Positions 26,174-33,587 of a stretch of 34,163 nucleotides of DNA are shown here, in pieces (the stretch's first letter is position 1; the number at the start of each line of letters is the position of its first letter). The stretch is from NCBI GenBank assembly GCA_001714685.2, contig MDTP02000067.1, positions 1 to 34,163 on the forward strand. Reading direction: 5' to 3'. A program made the translations under genes and the position numbers. The stretch is from Methanosarcina sp. Ant1 (GTDB taxonomy: Archaea; Halobacteriota; Methanosarcinia; Methanosarcinales; Methanosarcinaceae). The notes beneath the pieces were generated by a model that searched no databases, had not been told where the DNA came from, and worked only from the letters and a program-made list of their open reading frames with translations.

Positions 26174-26839
26174 ATGGAAAAGAATACATGTCTAATTCTT
26201 GCCCTGGACGTGACCGACAGGGAAGAAGCGCTGAGAATTGCAGAAGATGTCCTGGAATTTGTGGATGCTATAAAGGTAGGCTACCCTCTCATACTTGCTG
26301 CAGGGCTTGAGATTATCGGGGAACTTGCTGAATTTGCCCCTATAATAGCCGATCTCAAGGTTGCGGATATACCAAACACCAACCGCCTTATCTGTGAACA
26401 AGTCTTTGAAGCAGGAGCAGATTCAGTCATTGTACAGGGCTTTACCGGAAGAGATAGCCTTGATGCCTGCCTTGAAGTAGCTTCCGGGTACAGGAAAGAT
26501 GTGTTTGTTGTTAGCGAAATGAGCCATCCGGGTGGAGCTGAATTCCTTCAGCCTGTTGCAGAAGCGATCGCAAAGATGGCAGCTGAAGCAGGAGCTTTCG
26601 GGCTTGTTGCCCCTGCCACCAGGCCGGAAAGGGTAAAAAAGATAAGAAATATCATCGGAGACGAACTTGCCATTATCTCCCCTGGAGTAGGCGCTCAGGG
26701 AGGAAAAGCCTCGGACGTGATTACAGCAGGCGCAGACTGGGTGATTGTAGGGAGAAGCATATATAATGCAGAATCACCAAAAGAAGTTGCTCGCGAGGTT
26801 GCTGAGGAAATTGAGGCCGAGCTCAGAAGAGAAAGCTGA
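26174..26839 (+). CDS. pyrF: Orotidine 5'-phosphate decarboxylase
   Basis: It decarboxylates OMP to UMP, the last step of pyrimidine synthesis. The 221-residue TIM-barrel has the catalytic [10 protein letters not shown] block (Asp60, Lys62, Asp65), the substrate-binding ALDVT (Asp12) and VKVG-like IKVGYPL (Lys34), and the phosphate-binding SPGVGAQGG and VGRSIY motifs. Length and motif order fit archaeal PyrF. GAGGTGAT stands just before the ATG and overlaps the dhs stop codon, consistent with translational coupling. The C-terminus ends in a Glu-rich helix. Confidence 0.94.
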   Translation: MEKNTCLILALDVTDREEALRIAEDVLEFVDAIKVGYPLILAAGLEIIGELAEFAPIIADLKVADIPNTNRLICEQVFEAGADSVIVQGFTGRDSLDACLEVASGYRKDVFVVSEMSHPGGAEFLQPVAEAIAKMAAEAGAFGLVAPATRPERVKKIRNIIGDELAIISPGVGAQGGKASDVITAGADWVIVGRSIYNAESPKEVAREVAEEIEAELRRES

Positions 26840-26905
26840 AGAATATTTTTCTGAAATGTATTTCTTATATTAACCTGTATATTCTCTGAACATCGACCGG
26901 TGCCT

Positions 26906-27001
26906 ATGATGAAAAATTTAGCTGATTCTATGATGAGCCCTATGAGTTCTGAGGCACCAAAATTGAATGCTAGCGTTAATCTCAGAGAACCAATAACTTA
27001 G
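26906..27001 (+). CDS. Tiny Met-rich open frame, doubtful
   Basis: An ATG-ATG start preceded by GGTG opens a 31-codon frame (MMKNLADSMMSPMSSEAP...). It closes with TAG where an AACATAGGTA-type element end begins, so it could be the 5' fragment of a gene cut by that element, or chance. No family is recognised. Confidence 0.2.
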   Translation: MMKNLADSMMSPMSSEAPKLNASVNLREPIT

Positions 27002-27507
27002 TACCCACCGCGAAATAACATAGGTATCTTTTTAGATTGTACTCACCAATTTTCACAAGCAGACAATCACTTTAATCCCAAACTAAGAGACTTTTTATTA
27101 TTTAGGAATGATGAAACTATAATTTCAAATATTTCTCTGTTACCTATATTTCTTTGAGGGTTATTTGGGGAAATAGAATTATAGAGCAATTCCCAAAGTG
27201 AAAAATTGAAGTTGTTTTATAACCCTTCCTTAGCATATACCAAGTGATTATCTTTTTCATTGGAAATGCGATAAACATTCTCGCAAGACATGTGAGATAT
27301 ACAATTTTTGGATTCTGTTTTTGCTTGGAGGATCTGGGAAAGCCATGAAACTTTTCAAGCATCCTGTGAATTTCTTTGCTTTCCATAAGCTTGGCTTTCC
27401 AGATACATGGTTACAGCATCCCATAATTTTAACCAAACATTTTCAAGGCTGAAAGCCCTATTTTAGAGCTTGTTTTCGATAAAGGAACGAAACAAACATC
27501 ATCCGCA
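27002..27507. other. Remnant-rich region between pyrF and the beta-helix gene
   Basis: At about 27007-27024 CGCGAAATAACATAGGTA resembles the ends of the 17495-17615 element. On the minus strand an 80-codon frame (27144-27386, MESKEIHRMLEKFHGFPRSSKQ...) and neighbouring frames look coding-like in patches but are broken by stops. I read this as decayed DNA of one or more genes, without an assignable family. Confidence 0.3.
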
Positions 27508-29103
27508 TTAATTCTTTGATTTTGATGCATAAATTGTGTTTCCATATCTTCCGATGTTGATCCTGTTTCCGTTGGGTTTCGGTTCTTTAGAATAATCAGA
27601 GGAACGATAGCCAGTGTCAATACAGGGAGAACTCACTTTATCTTTAACCCATGTTTTTCCATTCCAGCGACCTGTGACCGATTGCAGGTGATAATCATGA
27701 TTTTTCTGGTTTGCAAAGAGAGGGTTCACATAGATATCAGTTGTTGATGCGCAGTTTTTATATTTACCTGCCAAGTTGTTGTAAAGGCAATTGTTTTCCA
27801 GCACAAGGGTATGTGTTGCAGGAAGGTAATTGGCAGCTCCATACCCTATCCCGCTAGAATCTTTTTTGTGCTTCTGAGTGTTTACGATTATATTGTTGCG
27901 GACAATGGTTTTGCATTTTTTACCTTTCGGTGAATAACCTGATGGAAAACCACCCATTGGATACATGATGGCAACAGCAGCGTGGTATGCGCCGTCAAAT
28001 ACATTATTTTCGATGAGAGTGTCATGGAATCCACTCGCTACAATCCCCCCTGCCCAGTCAATGCCCATATTTGTGCCTGTACCGTAGAAGGTATTGTGAT
28101 AAATATGGACATTTTTTCCCTGATCTTGGGTAGCAGAAGAAGTATCATAATTAAAAATCCAGATTCCAGGCCCATAAGTATTGTCGAACGTATTATCGTA
28201 AATATCAATATTATCCATAATGCCCGCACTCTTTTCGATCTGAATGCCCGGACCGCCTGTACACCCACTGTAGAAAGCGTCGATTACGTTATCGTGCAGT
28301 TTTACTTTATTAGAGTTCCATATTCTAAGAGCGCTGTTGGTCCTGCAGGTTATGCGGTTGTTCCAGGCTTCTACGTTCTCACACTCACCTGTAAACAAGC
28401 CGTCGTGCCCGAGCTTAGATATTTTATTATTGTAAAACTGAATATTTTTACCGTATCTTATTCTAAGCCCATCTCCTTGCCCATCGTGCATATACATATT
28501 GTATACTTTTACGTTGTTACAGTGAGTGAAGTACATTATATTATAGTACCCTTTACCGAAAGAAATTTCGGTGTTACCAGCATAGTTTACATTGACCTCG
28601 AAGCCCCTTATTACAATATTATTATTTCCCAAACTGCTCATCTGCTGGATAAGGGGTTTCATCGTAGGCCACCCTGCGTGATTAGTAAGTTTGATCACGG
28701 CAGTGGAGTCTCCTTCAAGAATTGTGTTACTGCCAATTAGGAGAGTATCGTCAATAACGTATGTAAACGGACCTTTTAGATGGACAGTTGTGTACCCGGA
28801 TTTAGAGTTTTCTGCCACGAACTTTAGAGCCTGGTTAATCTGGACATGGTCGTCTTTTCCATCGCATTTAAAGTCTCCACCACTGCCTCCTGAAACATAA
28901 ATTATTGGCGCTGGACTCCGGCATAAAGCAGTAGGAACACTTGCAAGGACAAGGCAACTAACCAGAAAAAGAATCACTAATTCTCGTCTTGGCACCGATA
29001 TAATAGGAGAGAGATCTGAATAAAATTTATGAGTACTTTCATTAGGTAAAGATTTATGTGATGACGTATCTATACCCCCATAAAACTTATTACTGTATAC
29101 CAA
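27508..29103 (-). CDS. Secreted right-handed parallel beta-helix (pectin-lyase-like) protein
   Basis: The product contains a hydrophobic signal segment (LVILFLVSCLVLASVP, ALC) and then a pectin-lyase-type fold: an N-terminal strand-rich cap with ILEGDSTAVIKL, and about ten coils of the form N.V.I..N.F....GPGIWIFN (residues about 150-440). It ends in the block SSPCIDTGYRSSDYS and GNRINIGRYGNT, frequent in Methanosarcina surface beta-helix proteins and disaggregatase-related proteins. A role in binding or cleaving the cell-surface polysaccharide (methanochondroitin) is possible, not shown. The frame opens with TTG at 29103, but GTG at 28995 (VPRRELVILF...) would give a classical signal peptide start and is likely correct. 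Confidence 0.8.
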   Translation of the reverse strand: MVYSNKFYGGIDTSSHKSLPNESTHKFYSDLSPIISVPRRELVILFLVSCLVLASVPTALCRSPAPIIYVSGGSGGDFKCDGKDDHVQINQALKFVAENSKSGYTTVHLKGPFTYVIDDTLLIGSNTILEGDSTAVIKLTNHAGWPTMKPLIQQMSSLGNNNIVIRGFEVNVNYAGNTEISFGKGYYNIMYFTHCNNVKVYNMYMHDGQGDGLRIRYGKNIQFYNNKISKLGHDGLFTGECENVEAWNNRITCRTNSALRIWNSNKVKLHDNVIDAFYSGCTGGPGIQIEKSAGIMDNIDIYDNTFDNTYGPGIWIFNYDTSSATQDQGKNVHIYHNTFYGTGTNMGIDWAGGIVASGFHDTLIENNVFDGAYHAAVAIMYPMGGFPSGYSPKGKKCKTIVRNNIIVNTQKHKKDSSGIGYGAANYLPATHTLVLENNCLYNNLAGKYKNCASTTDIYVNPLFANQKNHDYHLQSVTGRWNGKTWVKDKVSSPCIDTGYRSSDYSKEPKPNGNRINIGRYGNTIYASKSKN

Positions 29104-29762
29104 AATTATTTAATAAATAAATTAGTCTGTTTCCGACATTTCGGACAAGATTTTGGAAATAGAACCCACTCTCTTAATTCCAAGACTATAGAAAAAGTTT
29201 TAATGAAGTGCTCGTGTTACATGATATTGAATCAAAAAGATTATTTAAATACGAGATTAAGAATAAATGTTCATTTTTTCAGGCTAATTCCCCCAATTCA
29301 CATGAATTACCCCATGAAAACAAAGGAATTAATTAAGTTTCATACTCTAATTAAATTTCTATAGTCAGTATGTAATTTAGATCATTATATTATAAAAGTA
29401 TATACGTAACAACTGTTAAACTTGTTATTGCATCTTTAAAAAAATTATTTATACTTACTAGATATGAGGAAAGCAACTAAATAAATGAGAAAAGACGGAG
29501 TTGCAAAATTACAGTTTTTTTCCGCGCTTTCCGCGCTTTCAGCGGTTCAACTTTACATTAAGATGAGTGGCGAAATTTTGGTACTTGATGATAAATTTAT
29601 CTGCCAGTTTGTTAAGTGCTGATTTTTACTGTAAGCAATATAAGTGTGGAACTTAGAAAGACTTGGGATACAGCGATAAACTCAAGGAGACAGTCATTAG
29701 GATTTTATTGGAAAGGGCATCTACATAATTATTAAAAAGAAGTTATTCCAAGTCGTTTTTAA
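29104..29762. other. Long non-coding stretch
   Basis: About 660 bases without a credible gene. It includes an AT-rich promoter region for the beta-helix gene and a short repeated GC-rich motif (CCGCGCTTT twice at about 29522-29539). It leads into the hairpin cluster. Confidence 0.4.
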
Positions 29763-29911
29763 GTCCTCTTGAGCGAAGCGAAAAGGACAGCGCACTGCAG
29801 AGCCGCAACTCTGCCGAAAAGGACCTCGTGCTGTTGCACTTGCAGTGCAACTAAAAGAAAAATCATAGATTTTTCTGGTCCCGAAGCGAAACTCGGGGAG
29901 CGAAACTCGGG
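29763..29911. ncRNA. Cluster of five consecutive hairpins, candidate structured RNA or REP-like repeat
   Basis: Five stem-loops follow each other: GTCCTCTT/AAAAGGAC (29763-29788, one mismatch), GCAGAG/CTCTGC (29797-29814), GTTGCACT/AGTGCAAC (29833-29851), AGAAAAATC/GATTTTTCT (29856-29876) and CCCGA/TCGGG (29880-29897). The last is followed by a second GCGAAACTCGGG (29900-29911). The loops contain GCGAA tetramers. The segment is more GC-rich than its surroundings. It could be a small RNA, an array of REP-like hairpins, or a strong transcription barrier downstream of the minus-strand gene at 29955; strand is undecided. Confidence 0.5.
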
Positions 29912-29954
29912 AGAAGAAACTAACCCTTAAGACTGTAAGTGAGAGAGCTTGCTT

Positions 29955-30212
29955 TTAGTCTGCATTTGATTTGTTGAGTTTGTTGAAGATGTATCTAATA
30001 CCGAATGCTATAGCTACTAGTGCAGCTATTGTAGCGGCTGAAGCGATTAAGGATTTGCTGAATGCTGTTTTTAGATCATCGCCGTTAAGTCCAAAATATA
30101 GTATGAACGGTAAACTAGTTATGGGCCATATTAGCATGGCTGTTTTAAGAATGTTCCATCCTACTGTAGAATTGTCCTTGTTTATACTCAATTTCCTACG
30201 TGCTCCTTTCAT
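29955..30212 (-). CDS. Small two-helix membrane protein, hypothetical
   Basis: An 85-residue product with a basic N-terminus (MKGARRKLSINK) and two hydrophobic helices (about 21-43 and 53-75) joined by a polar loop (NGDDLKTAFSKS), ending KLNKSNAD. AAAGGAG lies just inside the frame, so translation could instead begin at a TTG at codon 8. No recognised family. It sits at the left edge of the region with DUF488-like repeats, and a similar-sized two-helix protein is at 31937-32158; the two do not align clearly. Confidence 0.5.
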   Translation of the reverse strand: MKGARRKLSINKDNSTVGWNILKTAMLIWPITSLPFILYFGLNGDDLKTAFSKSLIASAATIAALVAIAFGIRYIFNKLNKSNAD

Positions 30213-30472
30213 ATTTTGATGGTGTTATTAGCTGAGTAGGCTTTAATGTGTGATTAATTTTTAGTTTTACTTATTGTATTGGATTGGTTGGATTGGGTCT
30301 TTTTCTTAGGAATGATCTATCTATAATGATTCTGTTTTCTCTGAGGATATCCTTTTTTCCAGGGTCTCCGGACATACCTGAGAAGTAATCAAATAGTGGA
30401 ATACGTCAAAAACATGGACACGATAGAAGGCATTCAAACAATAACTTGCTTTACTGCAATTTAAACTGGAAA

Positions 30473-30601
30473 ATACTGTAGGACTTACGCAGTTGAATGA
30501 AAAACCAATAGCATGAAACCTTCAACTGTCTAAAATACAAATTTGACCACACCGTCTATTGCACTTTATTTTATACTTCAAGTGCGTAAGTCCTATACTG
30601 T
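30473..30601. mobile_element. 115-bp AGGACTTACGCA miniature element with perfect 7-bp target duplication
   Basis: The element is 30480-30594. The left end AGGACTTACGCAGTTGAA and the minus-strand right end AGGACTTACGCACTTGAA differ at one of 18 positions. ATACTGT occurs directly outside both ends (30473-30479 and 30595-30601). There is no coding capacity. It is the best-preserved of four related sequences in the window (others at 5884, 8555 and 30671). Confidence 0.85.
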
Positions 30602-30670
30602 TTTTGTGGCTGCATCATGCTTATCAAGTGATCTCCCCCTTCGAAATCTGCTTTAAAGACATATCCCAAT

Positions 30671-30783
30671 AGGACTCACGCGGTTGAACCGAGAAATCAA
30701 AGTATAAACCCTCAACTATCTAAAACATAAATATTAGCTCAAGGTCTATTATACGTGGTTTTGTACTTAAGTGCGTAAGTCCG
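30671..30783. mobile_element. 113-bp AGGACTTACGCA miniature element, older copy
   Basis: The left end AGGACTCACGCGGTTGAA and the minus-strand right end GGACTTACGCACTTAAG match the 30480 copy with several changes. The inner block CTCAACTATCTAAAA is also shared. The terminal base on the right is mutated and no target duplication remains. It lies 76 bases from the younger copy in the same orientation. Confidence 0.75.
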
Positions 30784-30889
30784 AATTTTATTCAATATCT
30801 ACAGGGTATGTGATAAGTTAAATAAAGGAAGTCAAAGAAGCAGAGCATTTTGGGATACACAAAGGAACTGCTTGAATTTGGAGGTAAGA

Positions 30890-31231
30890 ATGATAAAGGG
30901 AATTAATGTCGCTCATTTGAAAGAGAAGCTTGTAGGTGACGCTGAGGCCAGATATATTGTCGTCGCGCAGAAAGCTCCGAATTATGTAAAATTTGATCAG
31001 ACACAAGATTGTCAAACCCTAGCACCATCAGCTAAACTTACGCAGGATTTCAAGTTAGGCAATATTACAAGGGATGAGTATAAGAGAAAATATACAAAAG
31101 AGTTGGAATTACCAGTCGCACAAGAATTAATGCGATACCTTCAAAACGAAGCAAGAAATACAGACATCTTTATGGTATGTGATTTCGATGAAAGATTTAT
31201 TTTGCTCAACACAATCCATCATTTAAAATGA
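30890..31231 (+). CDS. DUF488/YeaO-like small protein, paralogue 1
   Basis: A 113-residue soluble protein. The block LAPSAKL..DFKLGNITRDEYKRKYTKEL (about 46-73) matches the pattern of DUF488/YeaO proteins (TPSTELRKAF...F...Y..EL), followed by a strand (TDIFMVCDFDERF) equivalent to the family's TLLYSAK. It shares the NVAHLKEKL, PNYVKF and QEL motifs with the two paralogues downstream. GGAGGT stands four bases before the ATG at 30890, which fixes the start over the in-frame TTG at 30872. The family's biochemical function is unknown. The gene follows directly after two miniature elements. Confidence 0.7.
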   Translation: MIKGINVAHLKEKLVGDAEARYIVVAQKAPNYVKFDQTQDCQTLAPSAKLTQDFKLGNITRDEYKRKYTKELELPVAQELMRYLQNEARNTDIFMVCDFDERFILLNTIHHLK

Positions 31232-31342
31232 AGTTCTCTTTATCCTTGTCCTTTATGGAATGGTATAATTACGGTAAAAAGAACATGTTTTATAGTATCC
31301 GAATGTTATAATAATAAAGAAGTTATAACAGTTATGGAATAA

Positions 31343-31477
31343 GTTGAATTATTAAAAATACCGGAAATAAAGCCTCTTAAAGTTAAAGGAGTTAAATAAG
31401 TATCCAGATTTGAGATTCCAGAGGTTAATAAGATCAAATTAACAGAAGAGCAAATTAAGAGGCATAATGGAGGTTAA
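31343..31477 (+). pseudogene. C-terminal remnant of a decayed gene, overlapping the next RBS
   Basis: A frame from about 31343 reads VELLKIPEIKPLKVKGVK, an in-frame TAA (31397-31399), then VSRFEIPEVNKIKLTEEQIKRHNGG and a TAA at 31475-31477. The last codons contain the GGAGGT ribosome binding site of the next gene (ATG 31479), so the lost gene was probably coupled to it. A homologous tail is found at 33588-33924. Only the C-terminus survives; the family is unrecognised. Confidence 0.5.
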
Positions 31478-31478
31478 A

Positions 31479-31835
31479 ATGTTACTGGAAACTGACTTTG
31501 CACATTTGAAAGAAAATATCAGCAAAAATACAGAGGCCCGATTTTATGTTATAATGCAACATCCCCCAAAATATGTGCGTTTTAATCAGATTCAGGAATG
31601 TCGCATCTTATCTCCATCTGATGAATTACTACAAAAATATAAGTTCGGTAGTGTAACATGGGATGGGTTCAAAAAGAAATATCTCAACGACTTAAAAAAT
31701 CCTATTGCACGCGCACGAATTAAATTTATTGCACAGGAAAGCAAGGTACATGATGTATACCTTGTATCAGACTGTGATTCAGAAGACTATTGTTACCGCA
31801 TCCTTTTGCAAGACGCGATCGAGAATTTTAAGTGA
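31479..31835 (+). CDS. DUF488/YeaO-like small protein, paralogue 2
   Basis: A 118-residue protein with the same layout as paralogue 1: LLETDFAHLKENI, PPKYVRF, LSPSDELLQKYKFG, FKKKYLNDL, then VYLVSDCDS. It is the most diverged of the three, with QESKVHDV where the others have QNEA, and a slightly longer C-terminus (DSEDYCYRILLQDAI). SPSDEL is closest to the classical DUF488 motif. GGAGGT precedes the ATG at 31479; the ATG at 31467 overlaps the RBS and is unlikely to be used. Function unknown. Confidence 0.68.
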   Translation: MLLETDFAHLKENISKNTEARFYVIMQHPPKYVRFNQIQECRILSPSDELLQKYKFGSVTWDGFKKKYLNDLKNPIARARIKFIAQESKVHDVYLVSDCDSEDYCYRILLQDAIENFK

Positions 31836-31936
31836 AGTATGCTTCCTCGTGAGAGGACTTGACTTTGGCACTTGACGCGTTTAGTATCAAAGTCAGGCGA
31901 CTCCAATTTTCATTTAAAATTTTTACAAAAAAAAAT

Positions 31937-32158
31937 TTAACGAATTGCATTTTTAACTCTTGTGAAAATAAATATTGCTGCTAAAAATGCTGTTGGTGGT
32001 ATTAAGCTTATTAAGGTGGTTGTGTAGTCTATTGTTATTATTTTCATTGGGTTTTTATCGATAAATACAAAAAAGTAACTGATAAAGTAAATGAGTACTG
32101 TTGATGCTATTAAGACTATTATGTCAATTTCGTTGTCTTTTTTTTGCAATGTTGACAT
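31937..32158 (-). CDS. Small two-helix membrane protein, hypothetical
   Basis: A 73-residue product: polar N-terminus (MSTLQKKDNE), a hydrophobic helix (about 12-34), a short loop (DKNPMKIITIDY) and a second helix (about 44-66) with a basic end (TRVKNAIR). It is placed between DUF488-like paralogues 2 and 3 on the opposite strand. No strong ribosome binding site. A short hydrophobic two-helix protein in such a context could be a toxin-like or immunity-like peptide, but no motif proves that. Confidence 0.5.
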   Translation of the reverse strand: MSTLQKKDNEIDIIVLIASTVLIYFISYFFVFIDKNPMKIITIDYTTTLISLIPPTAFLAAIFIFTRVKNAIR

Positions 32159-32405
32159 GTTTCTAGTTATTCAATTATTGTTTATATATGCTTGTACAGA
32201 CAAGATACAATAATATCTCTCTAATACTATAATATATTTCTATACTATTTCAGAAAAGTGTATTATTTGTATTATTTTTTACTTCAAAACAACCGGATGC
32301 TTATGGAAAAACAGCTTATTATGTTATATTATCAGAAATAAGAGAATAATAAAATATCGATACCTTTAGACTACTTTTTATAATATACAATAATGGAGTG
32401 ATAAA
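32159..32405. promoter_or_regulatory. Divergent promoter region of the small membrane protein and paralogue 3
   Basis: AT-rich intergenic DNA. TTTATAATATAC (about 32377-32388) is a plausible TATA box and GGAGTGATAAA precedes the ATG at 32406. Repeated TACTAT-type motifs give it a low-complexity character. No further structure was seen. Confidence 0.35.
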
Positions 32406-32741
32406 ATGATTAAAGAAACTGATTTCAAGAGTATGAAAAAAAGGCTATTAGAAGATGCTTCTGCGCATTTTTATATTATACAGAATAACCCTCCAAAATA
32501 CTTAAATTTTAGTCATATACACCCTTGTATTTCCTTAGCTCCTTCTGTTCCATTGGCACGAGAGTACAGATTAGGTAATATAACAGAAGAAGAATATAAA
32601 GAAAAATATACAAAAGAACTGGAACGCCCACTTGTGCAGGAATTAAAGACCTGGATTCAAAATGAGGCACAACATTCTGATGTCTATATTGTTTCTGAGT
32701 CTGCTGATCGATTTTTATTAATAGATGTCTTGAAAAACTAG
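32406..32741 (+). CDS. DUF488/YeaO-like small protein, paralogue 3
   Basis: A 111-residue protein: IKETDFKSMKKRL, PPKYLNF, LAPSVPLAREYRLGNITEEEY, KYTKELERPLVQEL, then DVYIVSESADRFLLIDVLKN. It is closest to paralogue 1 (shared GNIT.EEYK.KYTKELE.P..QEL). GGAGTG lies before the ATG. A duplicate of its last codons lies 50 bp downstream, evidence for a fourth lost copy. Function unknown; the pattern around LAPS and the C-terminal strand is what relates it to DUF488. Confidence 0.7.
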   Translation: MIKETDFKSMKKRLLEDASAHFYIIQNNPPKYLNFSHIHPCISLAPSVPLAREYRLGNITEEEYKEKYTKELERPLVQELKTWIQNEAQHSDVYIVSESADRFLLIDVLKN

Positions 32742-32755
32742 AGGAAATGTATTGT

Positions 32756-32791
32756 AATCGATTTCTATTAATAGACATATATGGGAATTGA
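32756..32791 (+). pseudogene. C-terminal relic of a fourth DUF488-like copy
   Basis: NRFLLIDIYGN followed by a stop repeats the end of paralogue 3 (DRFLLIDVLKN). The two DNA copies are exactly 50 bp apart (32709 and 32759). Their differences within the shared codons are mostly silent (TTA/CTA, GAT/GAC) or conservative (Val/Ile). This points to a remnant of another paralogue under past protein-level selection. Confidence 0.55.
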
Positions 32792-33167
32792 TTATCGGCT
32801 AGTAGCTGGAGGGATTATCGAGCACCTTTTATTTTATTCGATAAAATAGCCTATTTGAGATAAGCACGTACAGAGGCGAGTTATTCAATAAATAGGCACT
32901 TGTATAGTTGCAAAGTCGGAATCGACCAAATTATTTTTTTACAAATTTTTATATAAATTTATAGGGATAAATTCATATAAATATAATAAGAGATCACTAG
33001 AAGGAGTGTTGCATAACCATTTTCTTTCCTCCTATGTGCGATGCTCCTAGATTTTGTTGTCCTTTATCCAAATAGTTTACCGATTTGAAGGCGATTTAAG
33101 ACGTTTGTTTTTTCTTTACTAAGTAGAGTGGGACAAATTGAGAATAAAAGGAAATGAGTAAAATGAT
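32792..33167. other. Non-coding region
   Basis: No gene found. It contains an inverted pair TTTATTTTATTCGATAAAATAG-like near 32828-32849 and AT-rich DNA. No mobile-element end was recognised. Confidence 0.35.
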
Positions 33168-33413
33168 TCATAACATATCCGGTAAAACATCTGATTGCTT
33201 GCAATAGTCACAATTACATTTAGTCCATGTCTCCGGTTTAAACATCCTCACAATATGTAAGTTCATTTCAGCCACTCTTATAATTTCCTCCAAGATCTTT
33301 TCTTTTTGCAACATTATCTCTGCGCACGTTGGGCTTTTCATTCTCTCGCCTTGGAATTCCACATATTCCAAGGCCAATGTTACTAATGCATGTACCACTT
33401 CATCGCCATCCAA
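33168..33413 (-). CDS. Small Cys-containing hypothetical protein, possibly 5'-truncated
   Basis: An 81-codon frame from a TTG at 33413. The product is soluble and helical (DEVVHALVTLALEYVEFQGERM, EKILEEIIRVAEMNLHIVRMF), ending with a CNCDYC cluster that may bind a metal. The composition looks coding. Upstream the frame stays open for 15 more codons (...NYYDDWFLDGDEV) to a stop without ATG, so the N-terminus may be lost or the start non-standard. No family is recognised. Confidence 0.45.
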   Translation of the reverse strand: MDGDEVVHALVTLALEYVEFQGERMKSPTCAEIMLQKEKILEEIIRVAEMNLHIVRMFKPETWTKCNCDYCKQSDVLPDML

Positions 33414-33587
33414 AAACCAATCATCATAATAATTGGCCCCATAAACGGAACCTCACCGGTTACTTTGGCTATCCCTTCACGTGTATTTATACGTTGTTTT
33501 TTTATCTATTTCTCTCTGTAGTCTCGCCTTTAATCCCATGTAAGTAGGAGCACGCGTGATTGAGTGTAGCAGAAAAAAAGTCAGGAA

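Noticed and set aside
27982-28740. Plus-strand open frame of 252 codons
   Set aside because: Antisense of the beta-helix gene, whose own strand carries signal peptide, repeats and the conserved C-terminal block.
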